DNA from: Alkalihalobacillus trypoxylicola
Lineage (GTDB): Bacteria; Bacillota; Bacilli; Bacillales; Bacillaceae_D
Assembly: GCF_001590785.1 (NCBI RefSeq)
Contig: NZ_LTAO01000012.1
Span: 124,001 to 188,000, forward strand
Length of the DNA stretch: 64,000 nt
Direction: 5' to 3'
Part shown: positions 1 through 10,710 of the stretch, piece after piece
Numbering within the stretch: position 1 is the first letter of the stretch
Layout: each line of letters starts with the position of its first letter
Translations under genes and position numbers: made by a program
The notes under the pieces: model-generated
Told to the model about the DNA's origin: nothing
What the model saw: the letters and a program-made list of their open reading frames with translations, nothing else
Databases searched by the model: none

Positions 1-110
1 GGAAATTAAAAGGCAAATTAAAAGAGGAATTAGCCCAAGGGATAAAGGTAGAAGACAAAAGTCAATTTAACAAGATGGTCAAAGAATTTCGAAATTTACA
101 GCCTTCCTAA
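1..110 (+). CDS. bofC: C-terminal end of probable BofC (partial)
   Basis: The window opens inside a reading frame that starts at base 3 and ends with TAA at 108-110, giving about 35 residues rich in Lys and Glu. The tail has the pattern L-x6-GI-x5-K-x2-F, which resembles the end of B. subtilis BofC as I remember it. BofC is a forespore-secreted regulator of the SpoIVB signalling protease in sigma-K activation. Its position directly upstream of ruvA matches the B. subtilis order. Only the C-terminus is visible, so the identification rests on a short match plus synteny. Confidence 0.6.
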   Translation, partial: KLKGKLKEELAQGIKVEDKSQFNKMVKEFRNLQPS

Positions 111-125
111 TAATGGTTTAAAACG

Positions 126-166
126 ACTCGTTAATGGTGGAGTATCGCCTATTAGCGAGTTTTTTA
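126..166 (+). terminator. Probable intrinsic terminator after bofC
   Basis: An imperfect hairpin with arms around ACTCGTTAAT and ATTAGCGAGT is followed by a run of six T. It lies between the bofC stop and the ruvA promoter region. Confidence 0.6.
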
Positions 167-195
167 AAGGTTTCATTCCAACCTTCATTCCTATA

Positions 196-204
196 TGCTA
201 AAAT
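196..204 (+). promoter_or_regulatory. Possible extended -10 promoter for ruvA
   Basis: TGCTAAAAT is an extended -10 type element about 40 bases upstream of the ruvA start. No convincing -35 box is visible, so this is tentative. Confidence 0.35.
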
Positions 205-242
205 AGAAATAAACGTTCGTACTTGAGGAGAGTTGTAAACCT

Positions 243-857
243 GTGATTGAATATGTTAAAGGTCAATTAGTTGATATAGAAACGCAATATGTGGTCATTG
301 ATTTTAATGGGTTAGGGTACCAATTGTTTTGTCCTAATCCATATGTTTTTGAAAGAAGCTTGGAACAAGAAATTCAAATTTATACCTATCATTATGTAAA
401 AGAGGATTTGATTCGTCTTTATGGCTTTCAAACAAAAAAGGAGAGAAATTTATTTGAACGACTTTTAAATGTTTCTGGTATTGGTCCAAAGGGAGCTTTA
501 GCTATATTAGCCTCTGGAGCACCTGATCAAGTAGTAGGTGCTATCGAGAAAGAAGATGAAGCTTTCTTAGTTAAATTTCCTGGTGTAGGAAAAAAAACAG
601 CTCGACAAATGATTTTAGATTTAAAAGGGAAATTAGAAGATTTTATAAACATTCCTCTTCAAGCAGATGGCCAATTAGCAGCGGAGCCTTTAGCATTTTC
701 TTCCTCCAATGATTCTTTAGAGGAAGCAGAAGAAGCACTTCGGGCATTAGGTTATGTAGAAAAAGAAATAAAAAAAGTAAGGCCAAAGTTAGAAAAAGAA
801 AATTTGTCTACAGATGCATACATAAGAAAAGCATTGCAACTCATGTTAAGGCTTTAA
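243..857 (+). CDS. ruvA: Holliday junction branch migration protein RuvA
   Basis: RuvA binds four-way DNA junctions as a tetramer and loads the RuvB motor for branch migration. The 204-residue product has the normal family length. The N-terminal OB-fold begins [14 protein letters not shown] helix-hairpin-helix region carries [14 protein letters not shown] (about residues 77-90) and [19 protein letters not shown] (about 111-129). A C-terminal three-helix domain, which contacts RuvB, includes ALRALGY. The start is GTG at 243, preceded by a GAGGAGAG ribosome binding site. ruvB follows after a 39-base gap, so the two are almost certainly co-transcribed. Confidence 0.97.
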   Translation: MIEYVKGQLVDIETQYVVIDFNGLGYQLFCPNPYVFERSLEQEIQIYTYHYVKEDLIRLYGFQTKKERNLFERLLNVSGIGPKGALAILASGAPDQVVGAIEKEDEAFLVKFPGVGKKTARQMILDLKGKLEDFINIPLQADGQLAAEPLAFSSSNDSLEEAEEALRALGYVEKEIKKVRPKLEKENLSTDAYIRKALQLMLRL

Positions 858-896
858 TTAGAAACAAATGTTTAGTGAATGAACGGGGTGCTTGAT

Positions 897-1895
897 ATGG
901 AAGATAGAATGGTTTCTGCTAATGAGCAAATAGAAGATAGTTTTACGGAACCATCAATACGGCCATTAAATTTAACAGACTACATTGGACAAACGGATGT
1001 AAAAAGAAACCTAGAGATATTTATCGAAGCAGCAAAATTAAGGCAAGAATGCTTGGATCATGTCCTCATTTATGGACCACCAGGACTAGGAAAAACAACA
1101 CTTTCCACCATTATAGCTAATGAAATGGATGTACAAATTAGAACAACATCCGGTCCAGCTATTGAAAGACCAGGAGACTTAGCCGCCATTTTAACGGCAC
1201 TTGAACCAGGCGATGTTTTATTTATTGATGAAATTCACCGTTTAAATCGCTCAGTTGAAGAGGTTCTTTATCCTGCGATGGAGGATTATTGTTTAGATAT
1301 AGTCATTGGGAAAGGACCTACCGCTCGATCGGTTCGTCTAGACCTTCCTCCTTTTACTTTAGTAGGTGCTACAACTCGTGCTGGGATGCTATCTGCACCA
1401 TTGAGAGATCGTTTTGGGGTAACAGCGCGTCTTGAATATTATAATCACGATGAGCTTTCAGAAATCGTGGAGAGAAGTGCAAAAGTATTAGAATTAGAAT
1501 TAGACTCAACCTCAGCATTAGAAATTGCAAGGCGTTCTAGAGGTACTCCAAGAATAGCCAATAGACTCCTTCGAAGAGTTCGTGATTTTGCTCAAGTAAA
1601 AGGGGATGGAGTAATCACGTATTCATTATCTACACACGCTCTTGAAGAGCTTCAGGTTGATAAATTAGGACTTGATCATATCGATTATAAATTTCTTTTT
1701 GGCATAATGGACCATTTTAAAGGTGGACCAGTCGGATTGGAAACCATTTCTGCAACAATAGGGGAGGAAGCGGAAACGATTGAAGATGTATATGAACCCT
1801 ACTTATTACAAATAGGTTTTATCCAACGAACACCAAGGGGCAGAATGGTCACGCCTTTATGTTACCAGCATTTTAAAAGGGAGCTACCTAGCTAA
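897..1895 (+). CDS. ruvB: Holliday junction branch migration helicase RuvB
   Basis: RuvB is the AAA+ motor that drives branch migration with RuvA. Walker A is GPPGLGKTT, Walker B is [10 protein letters not shown], sensor 1 lies in GATTRAG and the arginine finger region is APLRDRFG. The C-terminal winged helix ends in the family signature [10 protein letters not shown]. The reading frame is open to an ATG at 879, but the ATG at 897 has GGGGTG at proper spacing and gives MEDRMVS, matching the B. subtilis N-terminus. This gives 332 residues. Its stop overlaps the next start by one base (TAATG). Confidence 0.97.
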   Translation: MEDRMVSANEQIEDSFTEPSIRPLNLTDYIGQTDVKRNLEIFIEAAKLRQECLDHVLIYGPPGLGKTTLSTIIANEMDVQIRTTSGPAIERPGDLAAILTALEPGDVLFIDEIHRLNRSVEEVLYPAMEDYCLDIVIGKGPTARSVRLDLPPFTLVGATTRAGMLSAPLRDRFGVTARLEYYNHDELSEIVERSAKVLELELDSTSALEIARRSRGTPRIANRLLRRVRDFAQVKGDGVITYSLSTHALEELQVDKLGLDHIDYKFLFGIMDHFKGGPVGLETISATIGEEAETIEDVYEPYLLQIGFIQRTPRGRMVTPLCYQHFKRELPS

Positions 1896-2113
1896 TGGGA
1901 TTTTTCCCGAAATTACTTATAACTTTAGGTGTTATTCTGATTATTTTAGGTATTGTTTGGCAAGTAATAGGTCGATTTATCCCTCTCGGAAAACTACCTG
2001 GAGATATTCTTATAAAAGGTGAGAACTCTACTTTTTATTTTCCTATTGTAACTTGTTTAGTCATTAGTGTTTTATTGTCACTTATTTTTTTTATTTTAGG
2101 TCGATTTCGTTAA
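1895..2113 (+). CDS. DUF2905 family small membrane protein
   Basis: This 72-residue protein has two predicted membrane helices (about residues 5-27 and 48-68). They are separated by a short loop with PLGKLPGDILIKGENSTFYFP, the conserved DUF2905 signature. The function is unknown. It is translationally coupled to ruvB (TAATG overlap) and sits between ruvB and queA, as in other Bacillus species. It is probably part of the ruvAB-queA-tgt transcript. Confidence 0.85.
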   Translation: MGFFPKLLITLGVILIILGIVWQVIGRFIPLGKLPGDILIKGENSTFYFPIVTCLVISVLLSLIFFILGRFR

Positions 2114-2188
2114 ATTCTTGATTATTTCGTTCAGGTTCGATAAAATTATCAAGATGTGCAATTGAACCGTTTAGAAAAGGTGACTAAA

Positions 2189-3229
2189 ATGAATGTGGAA
2201 CAATTTGACTTTCCCTTACCCGACGAATTAATAGCTCAGACGCCACTGTATGATAGAACGGCGTCTCGTTTGCTTGCGTTGGACAAGGTTTCAGGAGAAA
2301 TTAAAGACGGTACTTTCTCAGATATTATAGAGTATGTTCAGAGTGGAGACTGTCTAGTTTTAAATGATACAAAAGTGTTACCCGCTCGACTTTTTGGTAT
2401 TAAGGCTGATACAGGAGCTAAAGTGGAAGTGCTTCTTTTAAAGCAAATGGAAGAAGATCAATGGGAAACTTTAGTAAAGCCTGCCAAACGAGTAAAAAAG
2501 GGAACTGAAATTACATTTGGTGATGGTCTTTTAAAAGCAATGTGTCTTGAAGAATTAGAGCACGGAGGTAGAGTTTTTCGATTGGAATATGAAGGGATTT
2601 TCCATGAGGTTTTGGACCAGCTTGGTGAAATGCCTTTACCTCCATATATTAAGGAACAATTAGAGGATAAAGAAAGATATCAGACTGTGTATGCAAAAAA
2701 TAGAGGTTCGGCAGCAGCTCCAACCGCAGGGTTGCATTTTACAGAAGAGCTTCTTCATGAGATAAAGGGCAAAGGTGTAAACGTCGTTATGGTTACCTTA
2801 CATGTAGGGTTAGGAACCTTTCGACCTGTTAGTGTTGACAAAATTGAAGACCATGAGATGCATGCTGAATTTTACCAAATGAATGACGAAGCTGCTACAA
2901 CACTTAACGAAGCAAAAAAAAGCGGAAATCGCATCATTGCAGTAGGGACAACTTCTGCTCGAACTTTAGAAACCATTATGGAAAAGCACGGAACATTTTG
3001 CGAAACATCAGGGTGGACTTCCATTTTTATTTACCCAGGATTTCAATTTAAAGGATTAGATGCTTTAATCACAAATTTTCATTTACCTAAATCTACATTA
3101 ATGATGCTTGTCAGTGCACTCGCTGGAAGAGAGCATATTATGAATGCCTATTATCATGCTGTTGAAAAAAAATATCGTTTTTTTAGCTTTGGAGATGCGA
3201 TGTATATAGGAAATGAAGTCAAAAAGTGA
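2189..3229 (+). CDS. queA: S-adenosylmethionine:tRNA ribosyltransferase-isomerase QueA
   Basis: QueA transfers and isomerises the ribosyl group of SAM onto 7-aminomethyl-7-deazaguanine in tRNA, giving epoxyqueuosine. Family motifs are [12 protein letters not shown] at the N-terminus, [40 protein letters not shown] and [11 protein letters not shown]. The frame extends upstream to 2156, but the ATG at 2189 follows AAAAGGTGA and gives the standard N-terminus (346 residues). It acts after Tgt, which is encoded next, so the pair forms a queuosine module. Confidence 0.96.
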   Translation: MNVEQFDFPLPDELIAQTPLYDRTASRLLALDKVSGEIKDGTFSDIIEYVQSGDCLVLNDTKVLPARLFGIKADTGAKVEVLLLKQMEEDQWETLVKPAKRVKKGTEITFGDGLLKAMCLEELEHGGRVFRLEYEGIFHEVLDQLGEMPLPPYIKEQLEDKERYQTVYAKNRGSAAAPTAGLHFTEELLHEIKGKGVNVVMVTLHVGLGTFRPVSVDKIEDHEMHAEFYQMNDEAATTLNEAKKSGNRIIAVGTTSARTLETIMEKHGTFCETSGWTSIFIYPGFQFKGLDALITNFHLPKSTLMMLVSALAGREHIMNAYYHAVEKKYRFFSFGDAMYIGNEVKK

Positions 3230-3246
3230 TTTTTATAGCAGCTTAA

Positions 3247-4404
<1,158 letters not shown>

Positions 4405-4448
4405 TCATAAATAATGAAGTTTACTAACTGAAAGGGGGGAAATGAATC

Positions 4449-4712
4449 ATGGAAATGATAGCAACTTTAATACCTTTGTTGTTAATGTTTGTAATTTTTT
4501 ACTTCTTACTAATTCGACCACAACAAAAGAAACAAAAACAAATTCGTGAAATGCACGATGCTTTAAAGCGTGGCGATAAAATTGTAACCATTGGTGGTTT
4601 ACATGGTACAATCGATGCACTAGATGATGAAGTAATTGTCATCTTAGTTAATGATAATCGTAAGCTTACATTCGACCGCAGTGCGATTCGAGATGTGGTA
4701 AATCCTGATTAA
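4449..4712 (+). CDS. yajC: Preprotein translocase subunit YajC
   Basis: YajC is the small accessory membrane subunit associated with SecDF. The 87-residue protein has one N-terminal membrane helix (about residues 4-22), then the signature LIRPQQKKQKQ and a cytosolic domain with GDKIVTIGGLHGTI. An AAAGGGGGG ribosome binding site precedes the ATG. It closes the ruvAB-queA-tgt transcript and is followed by a strong terminator. secD and secF lie about 3.4 kb downstream. Confidence 0.95.
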   Translation: MEMIATLIPLLLMFVIFYFLLIRPQQKKQKQIREMHDALKRGDKIVTIGGLHGTIDALDDEVIVILVNDNRKLTFDRSAIRDVVNPD

Positions 4713-4721
4713 TTAAATGCT

Positions 4722-4762
4722 AAAAGGATTCATTGTGTTCATACACAATGAATCCTTTTTTT
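4722..4762 (+). terminator. Bidirectional intrinsic terminator between yajC and yrzE
   Basis: A 17-bp stem, AAAAGGATTCATTGTGT with its perfect complement, has a 4-base loop. It has T-runs on both strands, so it can serve the converging yajC and yrzE transcripts. Confidence 0.9.
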
Positions 4763-5138
4763 ACTGTTCTCCAAATAAATTAACACCTATCATTCCTCCA
4801 AAGGCGCCCACTAACAAATAGCCTCCATGGTATAAATATTGCTCCGTCGTAAATGCTTGATCATAACCTAAATATTGAGCTAAAAAAATCACTAAGGTAA
4901 ATAAGATAGTTGTTAAAGCACCGATTAATAATCCTTTTGATTTCGATTTAGCTCCTGCTACCATTCCACCCATTAAAATGGCAATAAATGCAACCACTTT
5001 TATAAGCCAATCAAGTGAATGCTCGGTTAAATTAGTCATTGATAAAAGAAGCGAAGCCACTAAGCTGAACACAATAGCGATAACAAAAATAGTAAACAAT
5101 CCAAAAACAACGGCAGGGGCATATGATCTTGCTAGCAT
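4761..5138 (-). CDS. yrzE: YrzE-type TIGR04086 membrane protein
   Basis: This 125-residue protein has four predicted membrane helices and resembles the TIGR04086 family (B. subtilis YrzE), whose function is unknown. Motifs include ILMGGMVAGAKSKSKGLLIG between helices 2 and 3 and GAFGGMIGVNLFG at the end. An upstream ATG at 5165 exists, but AAGGAGGAAAAAAT immediately before the ATG at 5138 supports the shorter form. It is transcribed toward yajC and shares its terminator. Position between yajC and yrbG matches B. subtilis. Confidence 0.85.
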   Translation of the reverse strand: MLARSYAPAVVFGLFTIFVIAIVFSLVASLLLSMTNLTEHSLDWLIKVVAFIAILMGGMVAGAKSKSKGLLIGALTTILFTLVIFLAQYLGYDQAFTTEQYLYHGGYLLVGAFGGMIGVNLFGEQ

Positions 5139-5324
5139 ATTTTTTCCTCCTTCTAAGACTTCCATTTATACAAGCTTATTCAGGCTTGTATTTTTTAAGA
5201 ATAAAAATCTGTAATTTATGTCATATTCTCTATATGATTTTCCAAAAGCTACATGAAAACTTTTTCTGTAATCGGAAAAACTAATCATTACAGAAATGTT
5301 GTGGAGAGGTAGAGGAGATTAGCG

Positions 5325-5987
5325 ATGGACATATCTACTATAGTTATTCGAACAGTGCTTATTTATTTTATTATTTTAATCGTATTACGATTTATGGGTA
5401 AGCGTGAAATCGGTCAGTTATCTGTATTGGATTTTGTTGTATCCATTATGATTGCCGAGCTTGCTGTCATCTCTATAGATGATGAAACCTCTTCTATGCT
5501 TCATTCCATTATTCCCATTGTTTTGTTATCGGTCATTCAAATTATCTTTGCCTTTTTGTCCTTGAAAAGTGAAAAGCTACGTAAATTAATTGATGGGAAG
5601 CCGTCAGTCCTCATTAATGCAGGCAAAATTGATGAGCAAGAAATGAGAAAGCAACGCTATAATTTCGATGATTTACTAATTCAGCTACGCCAAAATAAAA
5701 TTAGTAAGCTATCCGATGTAGAGTTTGCTATATTAGAGCCTTCTGGTAAGCTTTCCGTTATAAAAAAAGAAAAGGAAAGTGGTGCTTCGGGGAAAAAGGT
5801 ATCGTTACCGCTCCCACTCATTTTAGATGGTAAAATTCAAAATGATCATCTAGAGAAAATGAACAAAACACCTCTGTGGCTCAGACAACAGCTAAGAAAG
5901 CTTGGATACAAAGATATTAAAAAGATATCCTATTGTTCCATAAAAGATGATCAAACGTTTTTTATTGATGTAAAAGATGAGAGATAA
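5325..5987 (+). CDS. yrbG: DUF421 family membrane protein YrbG
   Basis: This 220-residue protein has three N-terminal membrane helices followed by a soluble DUF421 domain. Signatures are VLRFMGKREIGQLSVLDF (about residues 21-38) and, in the soluble part, DGKPSVLINAGKID and QLRQNKISKLSDVEFAILE. Family members in Bacillus (YetF, YrbG, YdfS and others) are poorly characterised; some are linked to spores. A GTAGAGGAGAT ribosome binding site precedes the ATG. It stands alone between convergent yrzE and spoVB. Confidence 0.85.
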   Translation: MDISTIVIRTVLIYFIILIVLRFMGKREIGQLSVLDFVVSIMIAELAVISIDDETSSMLHSIIPIVLLSVIQIIFAFLSLKSEKLRKLIDGKPSVLINAGKIDEQEMRKQRYNFDDLLIQLRQNKISKLSDVEFAILEPSGKLSVIKKEKESGASGKKVSLPLPLILDGKIQNDHLEKMNKTPLWLRQQLRKLGYKDIKKISYCSIKDDQTFFIDVKDER

Positions 5988-5996
5988 ATGTAATGA

Positions 5997-7553
5997 CTAT
6001 GATTTAAAAAGCTTTCCTATTACAGGTAGACGAATTAATTCTCTGCGATGAATGAGTTTCAAACTTATCATAAAAAGCAAATAAAAAGCGGTTGTTAAGC
6101 TTATTGAAATGAAAGTATCCATGAATAGTAAGTCAAATTTATATAAGTAATTTGAACAAAATATTCCAACCATTGCAGTTGCAGAAATAAGTAAGATTAC
6201 CTTTAAAACTAAACGAACTTCAATGGTGAATCCAACTGTCTTTACAACAGAAGCGAAATGTAATAATGTCACAAGGATAAAGCCAATCACAACAGCTAAA
6301 GCAGCCCCCATAATGCCAAGTTCAGGTCTAGTCGCTAATGCAAAGATAGCGGCTGTTTTTACGACAGCTCCAAATAAACTATTCATCATAGCCGCTTTTG
6401 CTAAATCTAATGCTTGTAATGTAGCTTGAAGTGGACCTTGTATATACAAAAATATACTGAAGGGTGCCATGATTTTAATATATGTGGCAACTTCTGGAGC
6501 ATTATACATGAGCGTCATAATCTCGTGAGCAAATACGTACAAAACAACAATAGAAATACCACCTGAAAGCATAGCTAAGCGCATAGCTTGGGTTAAGCGG
6601 TGATGAATGAGCTTATAATGCTTTTGGGCTGCTGCCTCACTTATTGCTGGAACGAGTGATACGGATAAGGATGTTGTGATAAAAGTAGGTAGTAATAATA
6701 GAGGAATAGCAAACCCGGCTAATTCTCCATATTGTTTAGTTGCTACAATCGTAGTAACACCTGCTAAGGCTAAGCTTTGCGCCACCACAATCGGCTCAAA
6801 AAATAAGGATACTGAGCCGATCATACGACTACCTGTAGTTGGGATCGCAATTCGTAATAAATCGGATAATGTTTTTTTGCCTTCCTTTGCGAATTGAAAA
6901 AACTGCTTACGAACCCGGAAGGGTTTTTTTCCTTTAAAAATAAAAATCATATATAACAAGGAAATGAATTCTCCTGCGACAACGGATATCATCGCACCTG
7001 CTGCAGCATATTCTACACCTAAAGGTAAAAATGCTGTGGTTGTAACAGCAACTAAAGTGATACGAACCACTTGTTCTATGACTTGTGATATCGCTGTAGG
7101 CTTCATGTTTTGTTTTCCTTGAAAATATCCTCTAATTATAGATGAAACCGCAACAATTGGAATGATAGGTGTTACTGCAATTAAAGGGTAAAAAGCTCGT
7201 GAATCTGTTAAAAGCTTTGCTGAAATAAATGGTGCAAATATGATGAGTAGAGTAGTAAACACGACGCTTAGTATGGTGGTGATACTAATAGAAACGACTA
7301 AGATTCGTTTAACTCGCTTCTGATCACGATTAGCTTCAGCTTCTGCTACTAACTTCGAAATCGCAACAGGTAGACCGAACTGAGTTAAATTCATGACTAA
7401 TAGCATAGTAGGAATGGCCATCATATACAGGCCAACTCCCTCTGAACCCATAATTCGAGCAACAACAATTCGGTTTCCAAAACCAAGGATTCGAGTAATG
7501 AGACTTGCTATTATTAAAATGAAAGCTCCTTTTAAAAAGGTTTGCTTTGTCAT
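5997..7553 (-). CDS. spoVB: Stage V sporulation protein B, spore cortex lipid flippase
   Basis: SpoVB is a MOP-superfamily transporter needed for spore cortex synthesis and is thought to flip lipid-linked peptidoglycan precursors. The 518-residue product has about 14 predicted membrane helices. The N-terminus is MTKQTFLKGAFILIIASL, and family motifs include GFGNRIVVARIMGSEGVGLY, QFGLPVAISKLVAEAEA and IRGYFQGKQNM. It is monocistronic and divergent from comN. A CATATATA stretch upstream near 7600 could be a sigma-E -10 element, but I could not pair it with a good -35. Confidence 0.95.
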   Translation of the reverse strand: MTKQTFLKGAFILIIASLITRILGFGNRIVVARIMGSEGVGLYMMAIPTMLLVMNLTQFGLPVAISKLVAEAEANRDQKRVKRILVVSISITTILSVVFTTLLIIFAPFISAKLLTDSRAFYPLIAVTPIIPIVAVSSIIRGYFQGKQNMKPTAISQVIEQVVRITLVAVTTTAFLPLGVEYAAAGAMISVVAGEFISLLYMIFIFKGKKPFRVRKQFFQFAKEGKKTLSDLLRIAIPTTGSRMIGSVSLFFEPIVVAQSLALAGVTTIVATKQYGELAGFAIPLLLLPTFITTSLSVSLVPAISEAAAQKHYKLIHHRLTQAMRLAMLSGGISIVVLYVFAHEIMTLMYNAPEVATYIKIMAPFSIFLYIQGPLQATLQALDLAKAAMMNSLFGAVVKTAAIFALATRPELGIMGAALAVVIGFILVTLLHFASVVKTVGFTIEVRLVLKVILLISATAMVGIFCSNYLYKFDLLFMDTFISISLTTAFYLLFMISLKLIHRRELIRLPVIGKLFKS

Positions 7554-7693
7554 AATTCGACCTACTTTCTAAAATAATGATGGAAATTTTGCGTTATTAT
7601 ATATATGCTTAGTAGTGGGGCAAGCATGACAAGTTGTTTTTTACAAATAGCTAGAGATGAGTATTCATTTTTTAATTTATGAGGTGATTCCGC

Positions 7694-7966
7694 ATGGAAA
7701 AGCAGCAATTTGAAGCGTGGCGAGAAGTGGTTGAACCTGCTCTTCAAAGTAAGGTTGATGAGTTTCATTTATTAGGTTATGAACGCGTTACAGACCAAGA
7801 GGTTTGGGAGTGTCTGATGTACCAATTAAGAAAGTCGAAGGAATTTATGCACTTAAATCAATTTGTCAATCACCTACTATCATTAAAACCGCAGATTTAT
7901 ATGAATTGGCTAACTATTCAGTCCTATCAAGAGCCAACAGATTGGTTCCGAGATTTTGAATCTTAA
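7694..7966 (+). CDS. comN: Post-transcriptional regulator ComN
   Basis: This 90-residue soluble protein matches the ComN/YrzD family, reported in B. subtilis to promote comE mRNA accumulation and competence. Recognisable features are W-x-EVVEPALQSKVDEFHLLGY near the N-terminus, then VTDQEVWECLMYQLRK. A GAGGTGATT site precedes the ATG. It lies between divergent spoVB and secD, as in B. subtilis, and has its own terminator. Confidence 0.85.
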   Translation: MEKQQFEAWREVVEPALQSKVDEFHLLGYERVTDQEVWECLMYQLRKSKEFMHLNQFVNHLLSLKPQIYMNWLTIQSYQEPTDWFRDFES

Positions 7967-7970
7967 AAGG

Positions 7971-8003
7971 AAAAAACCAGGTGATTATGACTTGGTTTTT
8001 TAT
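7971..8003 (+). terminator. Intrinsic terminator after comN
   Basis: The hairpin AAAACCAGGT / ACTTGGTTTT lies 4 bases after the comN stop and ends in a T-run. Confidence 0.8.
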
Positions 8004-8075
8004 TCTCGATTTACTGTGGTATTATAGTAGAAAAACAAAGAGCATCATTTTACTTAAGGGAGGTACTAGAGAGAG

Positions 8076-9398
8076 ATGGCAAAAAAAGGTCCATTTAAAA
8101 AGGGTCCAATTGCAACTTTTTTCTTAATTATTATCTTACTTGCTGCGGTCATTAGCCAGACGGTTATGGGAGTAGCGAAAGATATTAGTTTAGGATTAGA
8201 CCTACAAGGGGGCTTTGAAATTTTATATGAAGTAACACCTGCAGTAGATGGGGATGTTATTGACCAAAATGCGTTAACAGCGACAGTATCGGCACTAAAT
8301 CAGCGTGTTAATGTGTTAGGTGTATCAGAGCCTAATATTCAAATAGAGGGCGAAGACCGGATTCGTGTTCAACTCGCAGGAGTAGAAGATCAGCATACGG
8401 CAAGAGAAATGCTATCTACAGAAGCACAATTAACGTTTCGTGATGTTAATGATGAGATTCTTTTAGATGGTACCGACTTACAACAAAATGGAGCCAGTAC
8501 CGGATTTGACCCCAATACAGGAAATCCGATGGTTACACTAACTTTAAAGGATGCAGCACGATTTGCTGAAGTAACAAATGATATTCGATTAAGACCTCCA
8601 GGTGAAAATTTACTTGTGATTTGGTTGGATTTTGAAGAAGGTGTCGACTCCTACCAAGAAGAAGTGATGAAAGAGGAGCCGAAATTCCTTTCAGCAGCTT
8701 CTGTTGATAGAGTGATTGATTCAAGAGATGTTCAAATTACTGGCCCTAATTTTACAGTAGAAGAGACGAATTTTATTTCGGAAATCTTGAATGCAGGTTC
8801 ATTGCCTGTTCAATTAGAAGAGATTTACTCGAACTCTGTTGGAGCTTCTTTAGGGGAGCAAGCTATGGAGAAAACGATTTATGCTGGTTTTATAGGCGTA
8901 GCATTAATTTTCCTCTATATGATTATCTATTATCGTTTTATGGGAGTTATGGCGGTCGTTACTTTAAGTGCTTATATATACCTTGTTTTATTAGTATTTA
9001 ATTTAATGAATGCTGTTCTTACTTTACCGGGTATTGCTGCTTTAATTCTAGGGGTAGGAATGGCGGTTGATGCTAATATTCTTACATATGAAAGAATAAA
9101 AGAAGAGCTACGAGTAGGAAAGTCTGTCATGTCTGCATTCAAAGCGGGAAGCAAGCGTGCCTTGACGACGATTATGGATGCAAATATCACTTCTTTATTA
9201 GCCGCAGGTGTGATGTTTGTTTATGGAACAAGCTCAGTACAGGGCTTTGCCGTGATGTTAATAGTCGGTATACTGGTGAGCTTTGTGACGGCTGTATATG
9301 GAGCAAGATTGTTGTTAGGTTTGTGGATAAATAGCCGAATTTTGAATAAGAAATATTGGTTATTCGGAGTAAAGGAGGATGAAATCGATGAACTTTAA
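8076..9398 (+). CDS. secD: Protein translocase subunit SecD (separate from SecF)
   Basis: SecD, with SecF, uses the proton gradient to help complete protein secretion through SecYEG. The 440-residue product has one N-terminal helix, the conserved LGLDLQGGFEILYEV motif and a large extracytoplasmic P1 domain. Five further membrane helices include the IALILGVGMAVDANILTYER motif, with the functional Asp. In B. subtilis SecD and SecF are one fused polypeptide; here SecD ends at a TAA just after the sixth helix. secF begins 11 bases before this stop. A GGGAGGT site precedes the ATG. Confidence 0.96.
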   Translation: MAKKGPFKKGPIATFFLIIILLAAVISQTVMGVAKDISLGLDLQGGFEILYEVTPAVDGDVIDQNALTATVSALNQRVNVLGVSEPNIQIEGEDRIRVQLAGVEDQHTAREMLSTEAQLTFRDVNDEILLDGTDLQQNGASTGFDPNTGNPMVTLTLKDAARFAEVTNDIRLRPPGENLLVIWLDFEEGVDSYQEEVMKEEPKFLSAASVDRVIDSRDVQITGPNFTVEETNFISEILNAGSLPVQLEEIYSNSVGASLGEQAMEKTIYAGFIGVALIFLYMIIYYRFMGVMAVVTLSAYIYLVLLVFNLMNAVLTLPGIAALILGVGMAVDANILTYERIKEELRVGKSVMSAFKAGSKRALTTIMDANITSLLAAGVMFVYGTSSVQGFAVMLIVGILVSFVTAVYGARLLLGLWINSRILNKKYWLFGVKEDEIDEL

Positions 9399-10329
9399 AA
9401 CACATAATCTCCAATTAGATTTTGTGAAGCATCGGAATAAATTTTTCCTCTTTTCTGGGTTATTTTCATTATTAGGAATGATTCTTCTTTTTACAATTGG
9501 CTTCAACCTAGGAATTGATTTTAAGAGTGGTTCCAGAGTTGAAATATTAGCTCCTAATACGATAACTGCTGAAGAAATTCAAGAGCAGTTTGAACGGATG
9601 GAAGGCAATTTAGTACCAGATGATATTACACTTGCAGGTGAATCTAATGAAATCGCAAATGCAAGGTTTACGACGGTATTAGATAATGAAACAATCCAAA
9701 TGGTTCAAAATCATTTTGCAAATGAATATGGAATAGAGCCTAGTGTAAGTACGGTATCGCCTTTAGTTGGAGAAGAGTTAGCCAAAAATGCTTTTATTTC
9801 CGTACTCATTGCAGCGGTGGGAATAACCATTTATGTTGCTTTTCGATTTGAGTTGTTATTTGGGATAGCTGCCATTGTTGGTCTATTACATGATGCGTTG
9901 TTTGTTTTAATGATGTTTAGCTTATTTCAAATTGAAATTAATATTCCATTCATCGCAGCTATCTTAACCGTTGTAGGATATTCGATAAATGATACGATCG
10001 TTACGTTTGATCGAATCAGAGAAAATGTAAAGTTTTCTAAGAAAATAAAAGGTTTTCAGGATTTAGCGAATATTGTTAATAAAAGTATTGTCCAAACGTT
10101 GGCACGCTCTATTAATACCGCATTAACGATTGCGTTTGCTGCAGTAGCTATTATGATATTTGGAGGAGAAGCAGTTCGTTCTTTTGCCTTCGCTCTCGTC
10201 ATTGGATTAATTGCGGGAACGTATTCTTCGATGTTCTTATGTGCACAGCTTTGGGTTGTTTGGAAAGCGAAAGCGATAAAAAATGAAAACAAGAAATCAA
10301 AAAGAAAAGAATTAGAACCAACACCTTAA
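9388..10329 (+). CDS. secF: Protein translocase subunit SecF (separate from SecD)
   Basis: SecF is the partner of SecD. The 313-residue product has the N-terminal FDFVKHR-type region (LDFVKHRNKFF), the GIDFKSGSRVEI motif after helix 1 and a short P4 domain. It then has five helices with VVGYSINDTIVTFDRIRENV and SINTALTIAFAA. The frame is open to an ATG at 9379, but that codon abuts the AAGGAGG site; the ATG at 9388 has correct spacing. The ribosome binding site lies inside the end of secD and the genes overlap by 11 bases, implying coupled translation. Confidence 0.96.
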   Translation: MNFKTHNLQLDFVKHRNKFFLFSGLFSLLGMILLFTIGFNLGIDFKSGSRVEILAPNTITAEEIQEQFERMEGNLVPDDITLAGESNEIANARFTTVLDNETIQMVQNHFANEYGIEPSVSTVSPLVGEELAKNAFISVLIAAVGITIYVAFRFELLFGIAAIVGLLHDALFVLMMFSLFQIEINIPFIAAILTVVGYSINDTIVTFDRIRENVKFSKKIKGFQDLANIVNKSIVQTLARSINTALTIAFAAVAIMIFGGEAVRSFAFALVIGLIAGTYSSMFLCAQLWVVWKAKAIKNENKKSKRKELEPTP

Positions 10330-10352
10330 TCGGATTATAAAAATTAAAGAGT

Positions 10353-10383
10353 AGCCTCGAGTCTTATAACTCGAGGCTTTTTA
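10353..10383 (+). terminator. Intrinsic terminator after secF
   Basis: A perfect 9-bp stem, AGCCTCGAG / CTCGAGGCT, with an 8-base loop is followed by five T. Confidence 0.9.
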
Positions 10384-10700
10384 GTTGTTCATATAATGAT
10401 GCTAGGACAAAAAGCGATACTTGAAAGGGTGTGTATTGAATAACGAAAAAGTTTGTTTGTCTCCACCACCACTGTACAACCGAGGTCTTGGAGGAGCGAA
10501 TTGCTGAAGCATCTAAATCTGTGGAATAATTTTTACTTGATACGTATTGTGAGAGCCTCTTTTTAGCTGTTCAAACCATACCATTACTAAGCATATAAAA
10601 CAGAAGAAGTATAAATATCAGAAATAGAGAGAGTTTAAAAATGGAGCAGAGGTTTATGAACAGGTGATAAAAGGGAATAATAGAATAGAACATAGTAGGA
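10384..10700 (+). other. Non-coding gap between secF and the LapA-like gene
   Basis: No credible gene is seen. A GTCTTGGAGGAGCGAA segment near 10483 resembles GTCTTGGGGGAGCGAA in the structured element near 14190. This gap may therefore hold a decayed relative of that element, but the match is short. The last 30 bases contain the AGGAGGTG ribosome binding site of the next gene. Confidence 0.4.
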
Positions 10701-10710
10701 GGTGCTTCTT

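Noticed and set aside
5325-5987. Possible small-molecule riboswitch in the leader of yrbG.
   Set aside because: The upstream gap has no known aptamer core, only AT-rich sequence with a short GTAAT / ATTAC repeat.
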